Source: Nocardioides ganghwensis
GTDB lineage: Bacteria; Actinomycetota; Actinomycetes; Propionibacteriales; Nocardioidaceae
Length of the DNA: 64,000 bases
Assembly (NCBI RefSeq): GCF_014779655.1
Contig: NZ_JACXYX010000002.1
Span: 186,001 to 250,000 of the forward strand
Reading direction: 5' to 3'
Every line of letters begins with the position of its first letter. The first letter of the stretch is position 1. Below are positions 44,793-55,111 of this stretch, one piece after another. The notes beneath the pieces were generated by a model. It searched no databases. It saw only the letters and a list, made by a program, of their open reading frames with translations, and was not told the origin of the DNA. The position numbers and the translations under genes were made by a program.

Positions 44793-45785
44793 GTGGTCGA
44801 CATCGAGCAGATCAACCCCCGCAACGAGGCCGCCCTGCGGGCCTGGTGGGAGGTCGGCCGGGCTGCCACCGCCGACCGCCCCGGAAAGCCGTGGCCGCTG
44901 TGGGAGCAGAGCCGGGTCGCGCTGCCGGCGGACAACCCCGAGCGCGGCGTCACGCTCGTCGGCGCGATCGACGGTCGCGAGATGGTGGGCGCCGGGTTGC
45001 TCACCCGCACGCTGAAGGAGAACCTGCACACCGCGATGGCCTTCGCCTTCGTCCGGCCGGACCGCACCCGCGAGGGCATCGGCCGCCGGCTCGTCGAGGA
45101 GCTCGAGGTCGTGGCCGTCGGCGACGGGCGCCCGACGGTGCAGAGCGAGGCCTACCTGCCGCCCGGCGGCTCGGGGGCCGCGGAGCACTTCGCGCGTGCC
45201 ATGGGCTACGACGTGGCGAGCCGTGAGTCGATCAAGGAGCTCACGCTCACCGACTTCGTCGAGCGGCGCGACGCCCTGGCCGCCCGGGCACCGGTCCCCG
45301 AGGGCTACCGGATCATCACCTTCGACACGGTCTGCCCCGAGGAGCACCTCGCGTCGTTCGGCCGGCTGCTGGGGATGCTGATGTCGGAGGTGCCGCTGGG
45401 CGACCTCGACCTGGAGGCCTCGGAGTGGAGTGCCGAGAGGATCCGGGCGGCCGAGCAGCGCCAGGTCGACACGGGCCGGCACGTGCAGACCGCGATGGCG
45501 ATCGCACCGGACGGATCGGTCGCGGGCGTGTCGGACGTACGCGTCGACGACAGCGACCCGGTCCACGGGCAGGTCGGCATCACGATCGTGGACCCCGCCC
45601 ACCGCGGCCGTCGGCTCGGGCTGGCGCTCAAGGTCGCGACCCACGACCTGGCGGTGGCCACCTATCCCGACCTGGTGTCGGTCGACACCTCCAACGCCGA
45701 GGTCAACACGTGGATGAACGCCGTCAACGACGCGCTCGGATACCGCACGATCGAGACCCTGCTGGAGCTGCAGAAGAAGCTGTGA
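44793..45785 (+). CDS. Two-domain GNAT acetyltransferase, paralogue of 17886-18920
   Basis: 330 residues from the GTG at 44793 (VVDIEQINPRNEAALRAWWE). Two GNAT folds: the first has FVRPDRTREGIGRRLVEELE as the acetyl-CoA loop; the second has ITIVDPAHRGRRLGLALKVA and then NAEVNTWMNAVNDALGY, ending LLELQKKL. The second domain closely follows that of the gene at 17886 (AHRGHRLGLAVKV, NAEVNAHMIGVNEALGF), so the two are paralogues. Substrate unknown. It is followed without a gap by the convergent HxlR-type regulator gene. Confidence 0.82.
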   Translation: MVDIEQINPRNEAALRAWWEVGRAATADRPGKPWPLWEQSRVALPADNPERGVTLVGAIDGREMVGAGLLTRTLKENLHTAMAFAFVRPDRTREGIGRRLVEELEVVAVGDGRPTVQSEAYLPPGGSGAAEHFARAMGYDVASRESIKELTLTDFVERRDALAARAPVPEGYRIITFDTVCPEEHLASFGRLLGMLMSEVPLGDLDLEASEWSAERIRAAEQRQVDTGRHVQTAMAIAPDGSVAGVSDVRVDDSDPVHGQVGITIVDPAHRGRRLGLALKVATHDLAVATYPDLVSVDTSNAEVNTWMNAVNDALGYRTIETLLELQKKL

Positions 45786-46184
45786 TCAGCGGGCGTCGAG
45801 CGGCGGGTCGAGCGCCGCGTCGTAGGTCTCGCGCGCGCCGAGGATCTGCGACAGGTGGGTCTCGGCCCAGTCGGTGAGGGTCTGGATCGGGCCGGTGAGG
45901 GAGGCGCCGAGGTCGGTGAGCTCGTAGTCGACGCGCGGCGGCACCTGCGCGTGGACCGTACGGGTGAGCAGGCCGTCGCGCTCCATCGCCCGCAGCGTCT
46001 GGGTCAGCACCTTGGCAGCCACGCCGCCGACGCGCACCCGGAGCACGCTGAAGCGCAGGGGGCCGTCCTGGAGGGCGCCGATGACGAGCACCGTCCACTT
46101 GTCACCGATGCGGTCGAGCACGACGCGGGTCGGGCAGTCGGGGTCGAAGGCGTCGCCGCGGTCGGGGGTGCTCTTGGTTACCAC
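45786..46184 (-). CDS. HxlR-family winged-helix regulator
   Basis: 132 residues from the GTG at 46184. The HxlR signature is present: CPTRVVLDRIGDKWTVLVIG with the N-terminal cysteine, LRFSVLRVRVGGVAAKVLTQ as the recognition region, and LRAMERDGLLTRTVHAQVPP with VDYELTDLGASL. In several members the cysteine senses electrophiles or oxidants. It is divergently placed to an NAD(P)-binding reductase gene, the usual arrangement for HxlR-controlled quinone or aldehyde stress genes. One of two near-identical 20-base repeats overlaps its start codon. Confidence 0.9.
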   Translation of the reverse strand: MVTKSTPDRGDAFDPDCPTRVVLDRIGDKWTVLVIGALQDGPLRFSVLRVRVGGVAAKVLTQTLRAMERDGLLTRTVHAQVPPRVDYELTDLGASLTGPIQTLTDWAETHLSQILGARETYDAALDPPLDAR

Positions 46185-46230
46185 AGGGTACTTATAGCAC
46201 GTTGAAGTGCTTGGTTACCAATGGTTACTG
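46174..46230. promoter_or_regulatory. Two direct 20-bp repeats between hxlR-type and reductase genes
   Basis: TTGGTTACCACAGGGTACTT (46174-46193) and TTGGTTACCAATGGTTACTG (46211-46230) match at 16 of 20 positions and start 37 bases apart. Each contains a GGTTAC-type direct repeat. They fill the divergent promoter and are probable HxlR binding sites. Confidence 0.6.
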
Positions 46231-46264
46231 TCGCGTCAACCTCCCACGACCCGAAGGACTCCAC

Positions 46265-46849
46265 ATGAAGATCGCCCTGTTCGGCGGCACCGGCATGGTC
46301 GGCTCCCGCATCGCCGCCGAGGCCGCCGGCCGCGGCCACGAGGTCACCGCGCTCAGCCGCTCGACCGGTGCCGACATGGCCGACGCGGCCGCCGTGCGCG
46401 ATGCGGCGGCGACCCACGACGTCGTCGTGTCCGCCACCGGCCCGAGCCGCACCGGCGAGCCGCACGAGCCCTGGCTCGCCTCGGTCTCCACCCTCATCGA
46501 GAACGCCGCCGACGCCCGCGTCCTCTTCGTCGGCGGAGCCGGCTCGCTGCTCACCCCCGACGGCACCCGCCTGCTCGACACCGACGGCTTCCCCGAGGCG
46601 TACAAGGCCGAGGCCACGTCCGGTGCCGCCGCCCTCGACCTGTTCCGTGCTGCCCCCGAGTCGCTCGACTGGACCTTCGTCAGCCCGGCGCCCGTCATCG
46701 CTCCCGGCGAGCGCACCGGCTCGTACACCACCTCGCTCGACACCCCGGCCGGTGACTTCATCAGCGCCGAGGACTACGCCGTCGCCCTGGTCGACGAGAT
46801 CGAGCAGCCGCAGCACCGGCGCCGGCGCTTCACCGCCGCCACCGTCTGA
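46265..46849 (+). CDS. NAD(P)-binding Rossmann-fold reductase (NmrA/SDR-a type)
   Basis: 194 residues from the ATG at 46265 (MKIALFGGTGMVGSRIAAEA). GGTGMVG is the NAD(P) loop. VTALSRSTGADMADAAAV and DVVVSATGPSRTGEP follow the pattern of atypical short-chain proteins such as YwnB or biliverdin-reductase-B-like NAD(P)H-binding proteins. SLDWTFVSPAPVIAPGERTG and FISAEDYAVALVDEIEQP match the C-terminal half. It lacks the Y-x-x-x-K pair of classical SDRs. It is divergent from an HxlR regulator that most likely controls it. Confidence 0.88.
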   Translation: MKIALFGGTGMVGSRIAAEAAGRGHEVTALSRSTGADMADAAAVRDAAATHDVVVSATGPSRTGEPHEPWLASVSTLIENAADARVLFVGGAGSLLTPDGTRLLDTDGFPEAYKAEATSGAAALDLFRAAPESLDWTFVSPAPVIAPGERTGSYTTSLDTPAGDFISAEDYAVALVDEIEQPQHRRRRFTAATV

Positions 46850-46892
46850 CCGTTTCCCTCCGTACGCCGCCGTACGCCTCCCGCGGGTGTGA

Positions 46893-46934
46893 CGTCATGG
46901 CGGGTGGTTGCCCCGCCGACCGCCCGCCATGACG
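46893..46934 (+). repeat. 42-bp near-palindromic repeat, left copy 1
   Basis: Ends are CGTCATGG and CCATGACG; the core contains GGTTGCCC and GACCG. It matches the reverse complement of the copy at 48109 at 37 of 42 positions. It forms a pair with the next copy, separated by 11 bp. Confidence 0.8.
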
Positions 46935-46945
46935 TCGTACGACTG

Positions 46946-46987
46946 CGTCATGGGCGCTGGTCGACGGAGCGACCGCTGCCACTGACG
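46946..46987 (+). repeat. 42-bp near-palindromic repeat, left copy 2 (degenerate)
   Basis: Same length and ends (CGTCATGG ... TGACG) and core GCTGGTCGAC / GCGACCG. It agrees with the reverse complement of the 48109 copy at 31 of 42 positions. It lies 107 bases before the endonuclease-like gene. Confidence 0.65.
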
Positions 46988-47094
46988 TCGTCCGAGGGCC
47001 GCCAGGCGTCCACAGGACACCGTTCCGGACGCCTGTCCACAGGTGCGCGCCCGCGTCCGCGCCGGTGGTCGACGGTGGCGCCGATGCTGCCTCC

Positions 47095-48042
47095 ATGGAA
47101 CGTAAGCGACATGACCCCAGGCAGCGGCGCCGCATCCTCGGCGAGCTCGACGGCATCGCCGCGCGCCAGGGCGGCGTGGTCTCACGAGCCCAGGCGTACG
47201 CCACCGGGCTGACGCGCGGTGAGCTGCGGGCGCAGGTCAGGGCTCGGCGATGGCAGCGGGTGTGGTCCCGGTCGGTGTGCGTCCACACGGGCGAGGTCTC
47301 GGTGCTCGGCCGGCAGTGGGCGGCCGTGTTCGAGGGCGGCGACCGGGGGATGCTCGACGGTGAGTCCTCGCTCGTCGCCTCGGGGCTGAAGAACTACGAG
47401 ACGTCCGTCCTCCGCGTGTCCGTTCCTCGCGGGGTGAAGCCACTGCGGGGCGTGGGGCTCGACATCCGGCGGACCCGACGATGGTCTGCCGACGACCTGG
47501 TCGCGACCGGGGTCCCGCGGACCAGGGTTCCCGTGGCTGCCGTTCGCGCGGCGATGTGGGCGAGGAGCGACAAACAGGCGTCCCTGCTGCTCATGATGCC
47601 GGTGCAGCAGGGCATGACCACGCCCGAGCACGTCGGCCGCGCACTGCTGGCCGTACGACGCGATCGCCGCCGCGAGCTCATGCACGCGGTGGTCGACGAC
47701 ATGCTCGGTGGCGTCCGGTCCGTGGGGGAGCTCGACTTCGCGCGGGAGTGCCGGCGGCGCGGGTTCCCCGAGCCGGACCGCCAGGTCGTGCGCCGCGGCA
47801 AGGACGGGCGCTACTACCTCGACGTGTGCTGGGACGACTTCGGCCTGGTCGTCGAGATCGACGGGATCCACCACTCGTGGGCGACCTCGGTCGTGCCGGA
47901 CGCGCTCCGGCAGAACGAGGTCGCGCTGGGCAGGGCGACCGTCCTCCGGTTGCCGCTCCTCGGCCTCCGCGTAGCGGCCGACGAGTTCTTCGACCAGGTC
48001 GAGCGGGGCCTGCGCGACGGCGGCTGGTGCGCGGCCGCATGA
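47095..48042 (+). CDS. AbiEi-like HTH plus DUF559 (Vsr-like) putative endonuclease
   Basis: 315 residues from the ATG at 47095; a start at 47065 is possible. Residues 10-75 (AARQGGVVSRAQAYATGLTR, WQRVWSRSVCVHTG) resemble the winged-helix N-terminal domain of AbiEi-type antitoxins. The C-terminal 110 residues resemble DUF559/Vsr-like nucleases of the PD-(D/E)XK fold: SVGELDFARECRRRGFPEPD, then YYLDVCWDDFGLVVEIDGIH with the Asp and the E-I-D acidic pair. Activity is unproven and no AbiEii toxin gene is adjacent. The gene stands alone, bracketed by paired inverted 42-bp repeats, which suggests it is or was part of a mobile unit. Confidence 0.72.
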   Translation: MERKRHDPRQRRRILGELDGIAARQGGVVSRAQAYATGLTRGELRAQVRARRWQRVWSRSVCVHTGEVSVLGRQWAAVFEGGDRGMLDGESSLVASGLKNYETSVLRVSVPRGVKPLRGVGLDIRRTRRWSADDLVATGVPRTRVPVAAVRAAMWARSDKQASLLLMMPVQQGMTTPEHVGRALLAVRRDRRRELMHAVVDDMLGGVRSVGELDFARECRRRGFPEPDRQVVRRGKDGRYYLDVCWDDFGLVVEIDGIHHSWATSVVPDALRQNEVALGRATVLRLPLLGLRVAADEFFDQVERGLRDGGWCAAA

Positions 48043-48055
48043 CGTCCGGCGCGTA

Positions 48056-48097
48056 CGTCATGGAGCCCGGTCGCCCGGTCAGCCAGCCGCCATGACG
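48056..48097 (-). repeat. 42-bp near-palindromic repeat, right copy 1
   Basis: It begins 13 bases after the endonuclease-like gene. It is read best on the - strand, opposite to the left copies, and agrees with left copy 1 at 34 of 42 positions and with the next copy at 37 of 42. Confidence 0.78.
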
Positions 48098-48108
48098 ACC
48101 CAGGCGTA

Positions 48109-48150
48109 CGTCATGGCGCGCGGTCGCCCGGGCAACCAGCTGCCATGACG
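48109..48150 (-). repeat. 42-bp near-palindromic repeat, right copy 2
   Basis: It lies 11 bp after right copy 1, the same gap as between the two left copies. Core on the - strand: GGTTGCCCGGGCGACC, itself almost a palindrome. It forms a 53-bp period with its partner. Confidence 0.8.
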
Positions 48151-48194
48151 ACAGGCGGGGGCGTACGGCGGCCGGGCGGCGTACGGCCGACGCC

Positions 48195-49196
48195 TCAGAG
48201 CTTGCGCAGCCGCACGTAGCGCACGGAGTGGTCGGTGTCCTTGCGCAGCACGAGGTTGGCGCGCGACCGGGTGGGGGCGACGTTCTGGACGAGGTTGGGC
48301 TCGTTGATCGAGTCCCAGATCCGGGTGGCCTGGTCGACCGCCTCGTCGTGGGAGAGCGCGGCGTACTTGCGGAAGTAGGACGCCGGGTCGCGGAACGCGG
48401 TCTCCCGCAGCCGCAGGAACCGGTCGACGTACCACCGCTTGATGTCGGTGAGCGCGGCGTCGACGTAGACGGAGAAGTCGAAGAAGTCGCTGACCGCGAG
48501 CCCGGTGCGGCCGTCGTCGCGCATCCGCGCCGGCTGGAGGACGTTGAGGCCCTCGATGATCACGATGTCGGGTCGCTTGACGACGACCTTCTCGTCGGGG
48601 AGCACGTCGTAGACGAGGTGGCTGTAGATCGGTGCCTCGACCTCGTCCTTGCCCGACTTGATGTCGATGACGAACTTCAGCAGGGCCTTGCGGTCGTACG
48701 ACTCCGGGAAGCCCTTGCGGTGCAGGATCCCGCGTCGCTCGAGCTCGGCGTTGGGCAGCAGGAAGCCGTCGGTGGTCACGAGCGCGACGTTGGGGTGCTC
48801 GGGCCAGTGGGCCAGCATCTGCTGGAGCACGCGGGCCGTGGTCGACTTGCCGACCGCCACCGAGCCGGCGAGTCCGATCACGAAAGGTGTACGCGGCGGT
48901 GTCACGCGGTGCAGGAACTCCTCCTGCTCGCGGTGGAGGCGCGAGTTGGCCGCCACGTAGAGGCTCAGCAGGCGCGACAGCGGCAGGTAGACCTGCTCGA
49001 TCTCGCGCAGGTCGAGCTGGTCGCCGAGGCCGCGGAGACGGGCGACCTCCTCGGGGGTGAGGACCGTCTCGGCGGTGCCGGCGAGCTCGGCCCACGCCGC
49101 CCGCTCCAGCTCGACGTAGGGCGAGGCCTCGTTGCCGTTGGTGCCGTTGGTGCCGCCGTTGGTGCCGCCGGGGGAGGGCGACGCGACCTCGGACAT
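48195..49196 (-). CDS. coaA: Pantothenate kinase type I
   Basis: 333 residues ([15 protein letters not shown]). It phosphorylates pantothenate, the first and regulated step of CoA synthesis. The P-loop is [33 protein letters not shown] and [14 protein letters not shown] follow as in E. coli CoaA, and [14 protein letters not shown] is the Walker B-like segment. The N-terminus carries a short GGTNGGTNGTNGN repeat absent from most orthologues. It is divergent from glmS with a 65-base gap, the arrangement conserved in actinobacteria, which shares a promoter region. Confidence 0.96.
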   Translation of the reverse strand: MSEVASPSPGGTNGGTNGTNGNEASPYVELERAAWAELAGTAETVLTPEEVARLRGLGDQLDLREIEQVYLPLSRLLSLYVAANSRLHREQEEFLHRVTPPRTPFVIGLAGSVAVGKSTTARVLQQMLAHWPEHPNVALVTTDGFLLPNAELERRGILHRKGFPESYDRKALLKFVIDIKSGKDEVEAPIYSHLVYDVLPDEKVVVKRPDIVIIEGLNVLQPARMRDDGRTGLAVSDFFDFSVYVDAALTDIKRWYVDRFLRLRETAFRDPASYFRKYAALSHDEAVDQATRIWDSINEPNLVQNVAPTRSRANLVLRKDTDHSVRYVRLRKL

Positions 49197-49261
49197 GGGT
49201 GCGATTGTGGCACCGTGAGGCCCCGCAGCCGCGCAGCGGCCTGCCGATAGACTCTCGGCCC

Positions 49262-51106
<1,845 letters not shown>

Positions 51107-51120
51107 GACGGCGAGCGACC

Positions 51121-51474
51121 GTGCCCGTCATCGGCGTCGGCATCGACGTGGTCGACATCGACCGCTTCATGCAGTCCCTCGAGCGCACGCCCGCCCTGCG
51201 CGGACGGCTCTTCACCGCGGCGGAGTCGTCGCGCCCGCCCGCGTCGCTGGCGGCCCGGTTCGCAGCCAAGGAGGCGATGGCCAAGGCGCTGGGCGCCCCG
51301 GTCGGCATGGCGTGGCACGACGCCGAGATCGTCTCGGAGGAGACCGGTCGGCCCCGCTTCGAGATCCGCGGGACCGTGGCGGCCCGGGCAGACCAGCTGG
51401 GCGTCGCGCACGTGCACGTCTCGCTGTCCCACGACGCCGGCATCGCCTCGGCGGTCGTCGTCCTGGAGAGCTGA
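51121..51474 (+). CDS. acpS: Holo-[acyl-carrier-protein] synthase
   Basis: 117 residues from the GTG at 51121 ([20 protein letters not shown]). It transfers the phosphopantetheine arm of CoA to acyl carrier protein. The magnesium-binding Asp is in GIDVVDIDR, and the second acidic motif is [35 protein letters not shown] is the C-terminal strand pair. It is in an operon with glmS and the NAD(P)HX repair gene (12-base gap). Its CoA substrate links it to coaA nearby. Confidence 0.95.
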   Translation: MPVIGVGIDVVDIDRFMQSLERTPALRGRLFTAAESSRPPASLAARFAAKEAMAKALGAPVGMAWHDAEIVSEETGRPRFEIRGTVAARADQLGVAHVHVSLSHDAGIASAVVVLES

Positions 51475-51486
51475 GGGGAGTCTGAC

Positions 51487-52878
51487 GTGCTGCGCGCACA
51501 CACCGTGGAGGACGTACGCCGGGCGGAGGCCGCCGTCATGGCGCGGCTGCCCGAGGGCGCCCTCATGCAGCAGGCCGCCGCCGGGCTCGCGGCCGCGGTC
51601 CTCGACCTGCTCGGTGGCGGCTACGGCCGCCACGTGCTGCTGCTCGTCGGCCCGGGCGACAACGGGGGTGACGCGCTGTGGGCCGGGGCCCGGCTCGCCG
51701 CCCGCGGGGCCCGGGTCGAGGCGCTGCTCCTCGCCGACCACGTCCACGAGGCCGGTCTGGCCGCGCTCCGGGCCGCCGGCGGGACCGCCACCCGCGCCCT
51801 CGCCGACCTCGATCCCGCCGCCGACGTCGTCGTCGACGGGATCGTCGGCATCGGCGGCCGTCCGGGCCTGCGCCCCGACGCGGTCGCGGCCCTGGAGGCG
51901 TACGCCGGGGTCCCGGTCGTCGCGGTCGACGTGCCGTCGGGCGTCGACGTCGACACCGGGGGGCTCGACGGGCCGCACGTGCGCGCCGACCTCACCGTCA
52001 CCTTCGGCACCCACAAGGTGGCCCACCTCGTGGACCCGGCCGCCGCGGCGAGCGGGGCGCTCCACCTCGTCGACCTCGGCCTCGACCTCGGCGAGCCGGC
52101 AGTCGAGGCACTGCAGCCCGCCGACGTGCGCGCGCTGCTGCCGCGACCCGGCGACGCCGACCACAAGTACACCCGCGGCGTCGTCGGCGTGCGCGCCGGA
52201 TCGGGCACCTACCCCGGAGCCGCGCTGCTCGCGGTGGCCGGCGCCAACACCGGCCTGGTCGGCATGGTCCGCTACGTCGGCCCCGCGGACATCGCCGACA
52301 CCGTGCGCTCCGCGCACCCCGAGGTCGTGGGGGAGGGGCGCGTCCAGGCGTGGGTCGTCGGGCCCGGTGGCGGTGACGACGCCGACCGGATGCTCGCCGA
52401 GGCCCGCGCCGACGGTGTGCCCGTGGTCGTGGACGCCGACGCGCTGCGCCACGTCGACGGCCCCGTCCGCGGTGGCGTGCTCACGCCGCACGCGGGGGAG
52501 CTGGCCGCGATGCTCGGCGTCGACCGCGAGGAGGTGGAGGCCGCGCCCCTGGAGCACGCGCGTGCCGCCGCCCGCCGCTGGGACTGCGTGGTCCTGCTCA
52601 AGGGCCACCACACGCTCGTCGCCACACCGGACGGACGGGTCCGCGTCACCACCACGGGCGTGCCGTGGCTGGCCACGGCCGGGGCCGGCGACGTGCTCTC
52701 CGGCCTGGTCGGGGCCCTGCTCGCCGCGGGCCTCGAGCCGTACGACGCGGCGTCCGTGGGCTCGTGGCTGCACGGGGCCGCGGCGACCCGCGCGGCCGGG
52801 GGCGGCCCGCTCACCGCGAGCCGGGTCGCGGTCCAGATCCCGCGGCTGGTGCGGGAGATCCTCACCGGTTTGGGATGA
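51487..52878 (+). CDS. nnrD: Bifunctional NAD(P)H-hydrate epimerase / ADP-dependent dehydratase
   Basis: 463 residues from the GTG at 51487. The N-terminal half (1 to about 215) is the YjeF_N epimerase with VGPGDNGGDALWAGARLA and VAVDVPSGVDVDTG. The C-terminal half is the ribokinase-like dehydratase with TPHAGELAAMLGVDREEVEA and the ATP/ADP site ATAGAGDVLSGLVGALLA. Together they repair damaged NADHX and NADPHX. The epimerase and dehydratase are fused, as in E. coli. Its stop overlaps a possible alr start by four bases (ATGA at 52875). Confidence 0.94.
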   Translation: MLRAHTVEDVRRAEAAVMARLPEGALMQQAAAGLAAAVLDLLGGGYGRHVLLLVGPGDNGGDALWAGARLAARGARVEALLLADHVHEAGLAALRAAGGTATRALADLDPAADVVVDGIVGIGGRPGLRPDAVAALEAYAGVPVVAVDVPSGVDVDTGGLDGPHVRADLTVTFGTHKVAHLVDPAAAASGALHLVDLGLDLGEPAVEALQPADVRALLPRPGDADHKYTRGVVGVRAGSGTYPGAALLAVAGANTGLVGMVRYVGPADIADTVRSAHPEVVGEGRVQAWVVGPGGGDDADRMLAEARADGVPVVVDADALRHVDGPVRGGVLTPHAGELAAMLGVDREEVEAAPLEHARAAARRWDCVVLLKGHHTLVATPDGRVRVTTTGVPWLATAGAGDVLSGLVGALLAAGLEPYDAASVGSWLHGAAATRAAGGGPLTASRVAVQIPRLVREILTGLG

Positions 52879-52886
52879 TCGAGCGC

Positions 52887-54050
52887 ATGAGCGATGCCGT
52901 GCCGCCGCGCGCCGAGATAGTGGTGGACCTCGCCGCCGTGCGGCGCAACGTACGGATCCTCAAGGACCTCGTCTCTGTGGACGGCCCCGTCGCCCTGATG
53001 GCTGTCGTCAAGGCGGACGGCTACGGCCACGGCATGGTCGAGGTCGCGGACGCCGCCCGGGAGGGCGGTGCCGACTGGCTCGGCGTCGCGACGATCGAGG
53101 AGGCGCTCGCCCTGCGGGCCGCCGGTGACCGCGGGCACGTGCTCTGCTGGCTCAGCGCGCCGGGCGACGACTTCGCGTCCGCCGTCGCCGCGGGGATCGA
53201 GCTCACCGCCTACTCCGAGGCAGAGCTCGAGGAGATCGCCGCCGTCGGTGGCGCCCGGGTGCAGCTCAAGGTCGACACCGGCCTCTCGCGCGGCGGGGCC
53301 GCGCGGACGGAGTGGCACGACCTGTTCGCAGTGGCGAGCGACCTCGAGAGCGAGGGCCGGATCACCGTGACCGGCATCTGGTCGCACTTCGCCGCCAGCG
53401 ACGAGCCGGCCCACCCCGCCAACGACGCCCAGGAGGCCGCCTTCCGCGACGCCCTCTCGCTGGCCGCGTCGGCAGGCCTCGACCCCGAGGTGACCCACCT
53501 GGCCAACTCGGCGGCGACGCTCCTGCGTCCGTCGTCGCACTTCGACCTCGTGCGCTGCGGCATCGCGACGTACGGCCTCGACCCGGCGCCCGGCACCAGC
53601 CCGCGCATCGGCCTGCGTCCGGCGATGACCGCGCGCGCCCGCCTCGTGATGAGCAAGGCGATCGCGGCCGGTGACGGCGTCTCCTACGGGCACACCTGGC
53701 ACGCCGCGGAGGACACCACCGTCGGGCTCGTGCCCGCCGGCTACGGCGACGGGGTCCCGCGCGCCGCGGGCAACGTGGCCTCGGTGTGGGTCGAGGACTC
53801 GCTGCGCCCGATCCGCGGTCGCGTCTGCATGGACCAGGTCGTGGTCGACCTGCACGGCGAGCTGCCGCCGCCCGGCACCGAGGTGGTCCTCTTCGGCCCC
53901 GGCGACCTCGGCGAGCCGACCGCCCAGGACTGGGCCGACGCGGTGGGCACCATCAGCTACGAGATCGTGACCCGCATCGGCGGCCGGTTCGTCCGGCGCC
54001 ACATCGACACCGACGCCCCTGACGGGGCGAGCGAAGGGACCTCGCGTTGA
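52887..54050 (+). CDS. alr: Alanine racemase
   Basis: 387 residues from the ATG at 52887. An ATG at 52875, overlapping the previous stop, would add four residues and cannot be excluded. It interconverts L- and D-alanine for peptidoglycan. The PLP lysine is Lys42 in LMAVVKADGYGHGMVEVAD. The catalytic tyrosine is in GDGVSYGHTWHA, and PLP-contacting residues are in VPAGYGDGVPR and GRVCMDQVVVDL. It is co-translated with the following hydrolase through a TTGA overlap. Confidence 0.96.
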   Translation: MSDAVPPRAEIVVDLAAVRRNVRILKDLVSVDGPVALMAVVKADGYGHGMVEVADAAREGGADWLGVATIEEALALRAAGDRGHVLCWLSAPGDDFASAVAAGIELTAYSEAELEEIAAVGGARVQLKVDTGLSRGGAARTEWHDLFAVASDLESEGRITVTGIWSHFAASDEPAHPANDAQEAAFRDALSLAASAGLDPEVTHLANSAATLLRPSSHFDLVRCGIATYGLDPAPGTSPRIGLRPAMTARARLVMSKAIAAGDGVSYGHTWHAAEDTTVGLVPAGYGDGVPRAAGNVASVWVEDSLRPIRGRVCMDQVVVDLHGELPPPGTEVVLFGPGDLGEPTAQDWADAVGTISYEIVTRIGGRFVRRHIDTDAPDGASEGTSR

Positions 54051-55111
54051 GCATCAAGGGCCGCATCTTCGGCACCGTCGTGGGCGCAGCCGGCCTGGCT
54101 GCGGCCGCCGGCGCGGTCGGCATCGCCCGCCAGAACCGCATCATCGGCAACCGCGCCGCCGGGGAGGAGGTGGCCTTCGGCGAGCTGCACAGCGCGCCGC
54201 GCGTGGTGGTCACCGACGACGCCGTCGACCTGCACGTCGAGATCGACGAGCCGGCCGACCACGGCGGCCGTCCCGCCACCGACGACGACCTCACCGTCGT
54301 CTTCGTCCACGGCTACTCGCTCAACCTCGACTGCTGGCACTTCCAGCGCGCCGCCTACCGCGGCCAGGTGCGCACCGTCTTCTACGACCAGCGCAGCCAC
54401 GGCCGGTCCGCGCGCTCCGACGAGGAGCACTGCACCGTCGAACAGCTCGGCCACGACCTGCGCCGCGTCATCGAGCACACCGTGCCCGGCCGGTGCGTGG
54501 TCGTCGGCCACTCGATGGGCGGTATGAGCGTGATCTCCCTCGCCGAGCAGCACCCCGACTTCTTCGGCGACAAGGTCGTCGGCGCCGCCCTGATCTCCAC
54601 CACCGCCGGCGGCCTCGACCCCGGGCGCATCCTGTTCCCGATGGTGCCGCTGGGCCTCGGCGGCCGGTTCGTCGGGCGCGTCGTGCGCACCCTCGACCGC
54701 GGCCACCGCGTCGTCGACCTCGCCCGCTCCTGGGGACACGCCGTGGCCGACGTGGTCACCGACCTCTACGCCTTCGGCGACGACGTGCCCGCCTCGCACG
54801 TCGAGTTCGTCTACTCGATGCTCAACGCGACGCCGTTCGCGGTGGTCGCCGACTTCTACCCGGCGTTCGCGACGCTCGACCACTTCGAGCACCTCGAGCC
54901 GCTGGGTCGGGTGCCCACGGCGATCATCTGCGGCACCGAGGACAAGATCACCTCGGTCGGCCACAGCCGCAAGCTGCACAGCCGGATCCCCGGCTCCAGC
55001 CTCCTCGAGTGCGAGGGCGCGGGCCACATGGTGCTGCTCGAGCGCCACAAGCAGGTGACGGCCGAGCTCGACGACCTGATCTCGCTCGCCCAGGCGCAGG
55101 AGGCCCGATGA
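54047..55111 (+). CDS. Alpha/beta hydrolase, membrane-associated
   Basis: 354 residues from a TTG at 54047 that overlaps the alr stop. An N-terminal hydrophobic stretch (FGTVVGAAGLAAAAGAVGIA) is likely a membrane anchor. The fold shows VFVHGYSLNLDCWHFQRAAY as oxyanion loop, nucleophile Ser in VVVGHSMGGMSVISL, acid in CGTEDKITS and His in CEGAGHMVLLERH. This hydrolase is conserved between alr and tsaE in many actinobacteria, but its ester substrate is not known. The ATGA overlap with the next gene indicates co-translation. Confidence 0.88.
   Translation: MSIKGRIFGTVVGAAGLAAAAGAVGIARQNRIIGNRAAGEEVAFGELHSAPRVVVTDDAVDLHVEIDEPADHGGRPATDDDLTVVFVHGYSLNLDCWHFQRAAYRGQVRTVFYDQRSHGRSARSDEEHCTVEQLGHDLRRVIEHTVPGRCVVVGHSMGGMSVISLAEQHPDFFGDKVVGAALISTTAGGLDPGRILFPMVPLGLGGRFVGRVVRTLDRGHRVVDLARSWGHAVADVVTDLYAFGDDVPASHVEFVYSMLNATPFAVVADFYPAFATLDHFEHLEPLGRVPTAIICGTEDKITSVGHSRKLHSRIPGSSLLECEGAGHMVLLERHKQVTAELDDLISLAQAQEAR

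Noticed and set aside
47095..48042. Classical insertion-sequence transposase
   Set aside because: No DDE or Y1/Y2 transposase motif. The C-terminal acidic pattern fits a DUF559/Vsr-like nuclease fold instead, and no clean target duplication is visible.
47095..48042. Complete AbiE toxin-antitoxin pair
   Set aside because: Only the AbiEi-like winged helix is present, and no AbiEii nucleotidyltransferase gene lies on either side.
46893..48150. CRISPR array as an explanation of the 42-bp repeats
   Set aside because: Only four copies in two inverted pairs, 11-bp gaps instead of spacers, a gene between them, and no cas genes.
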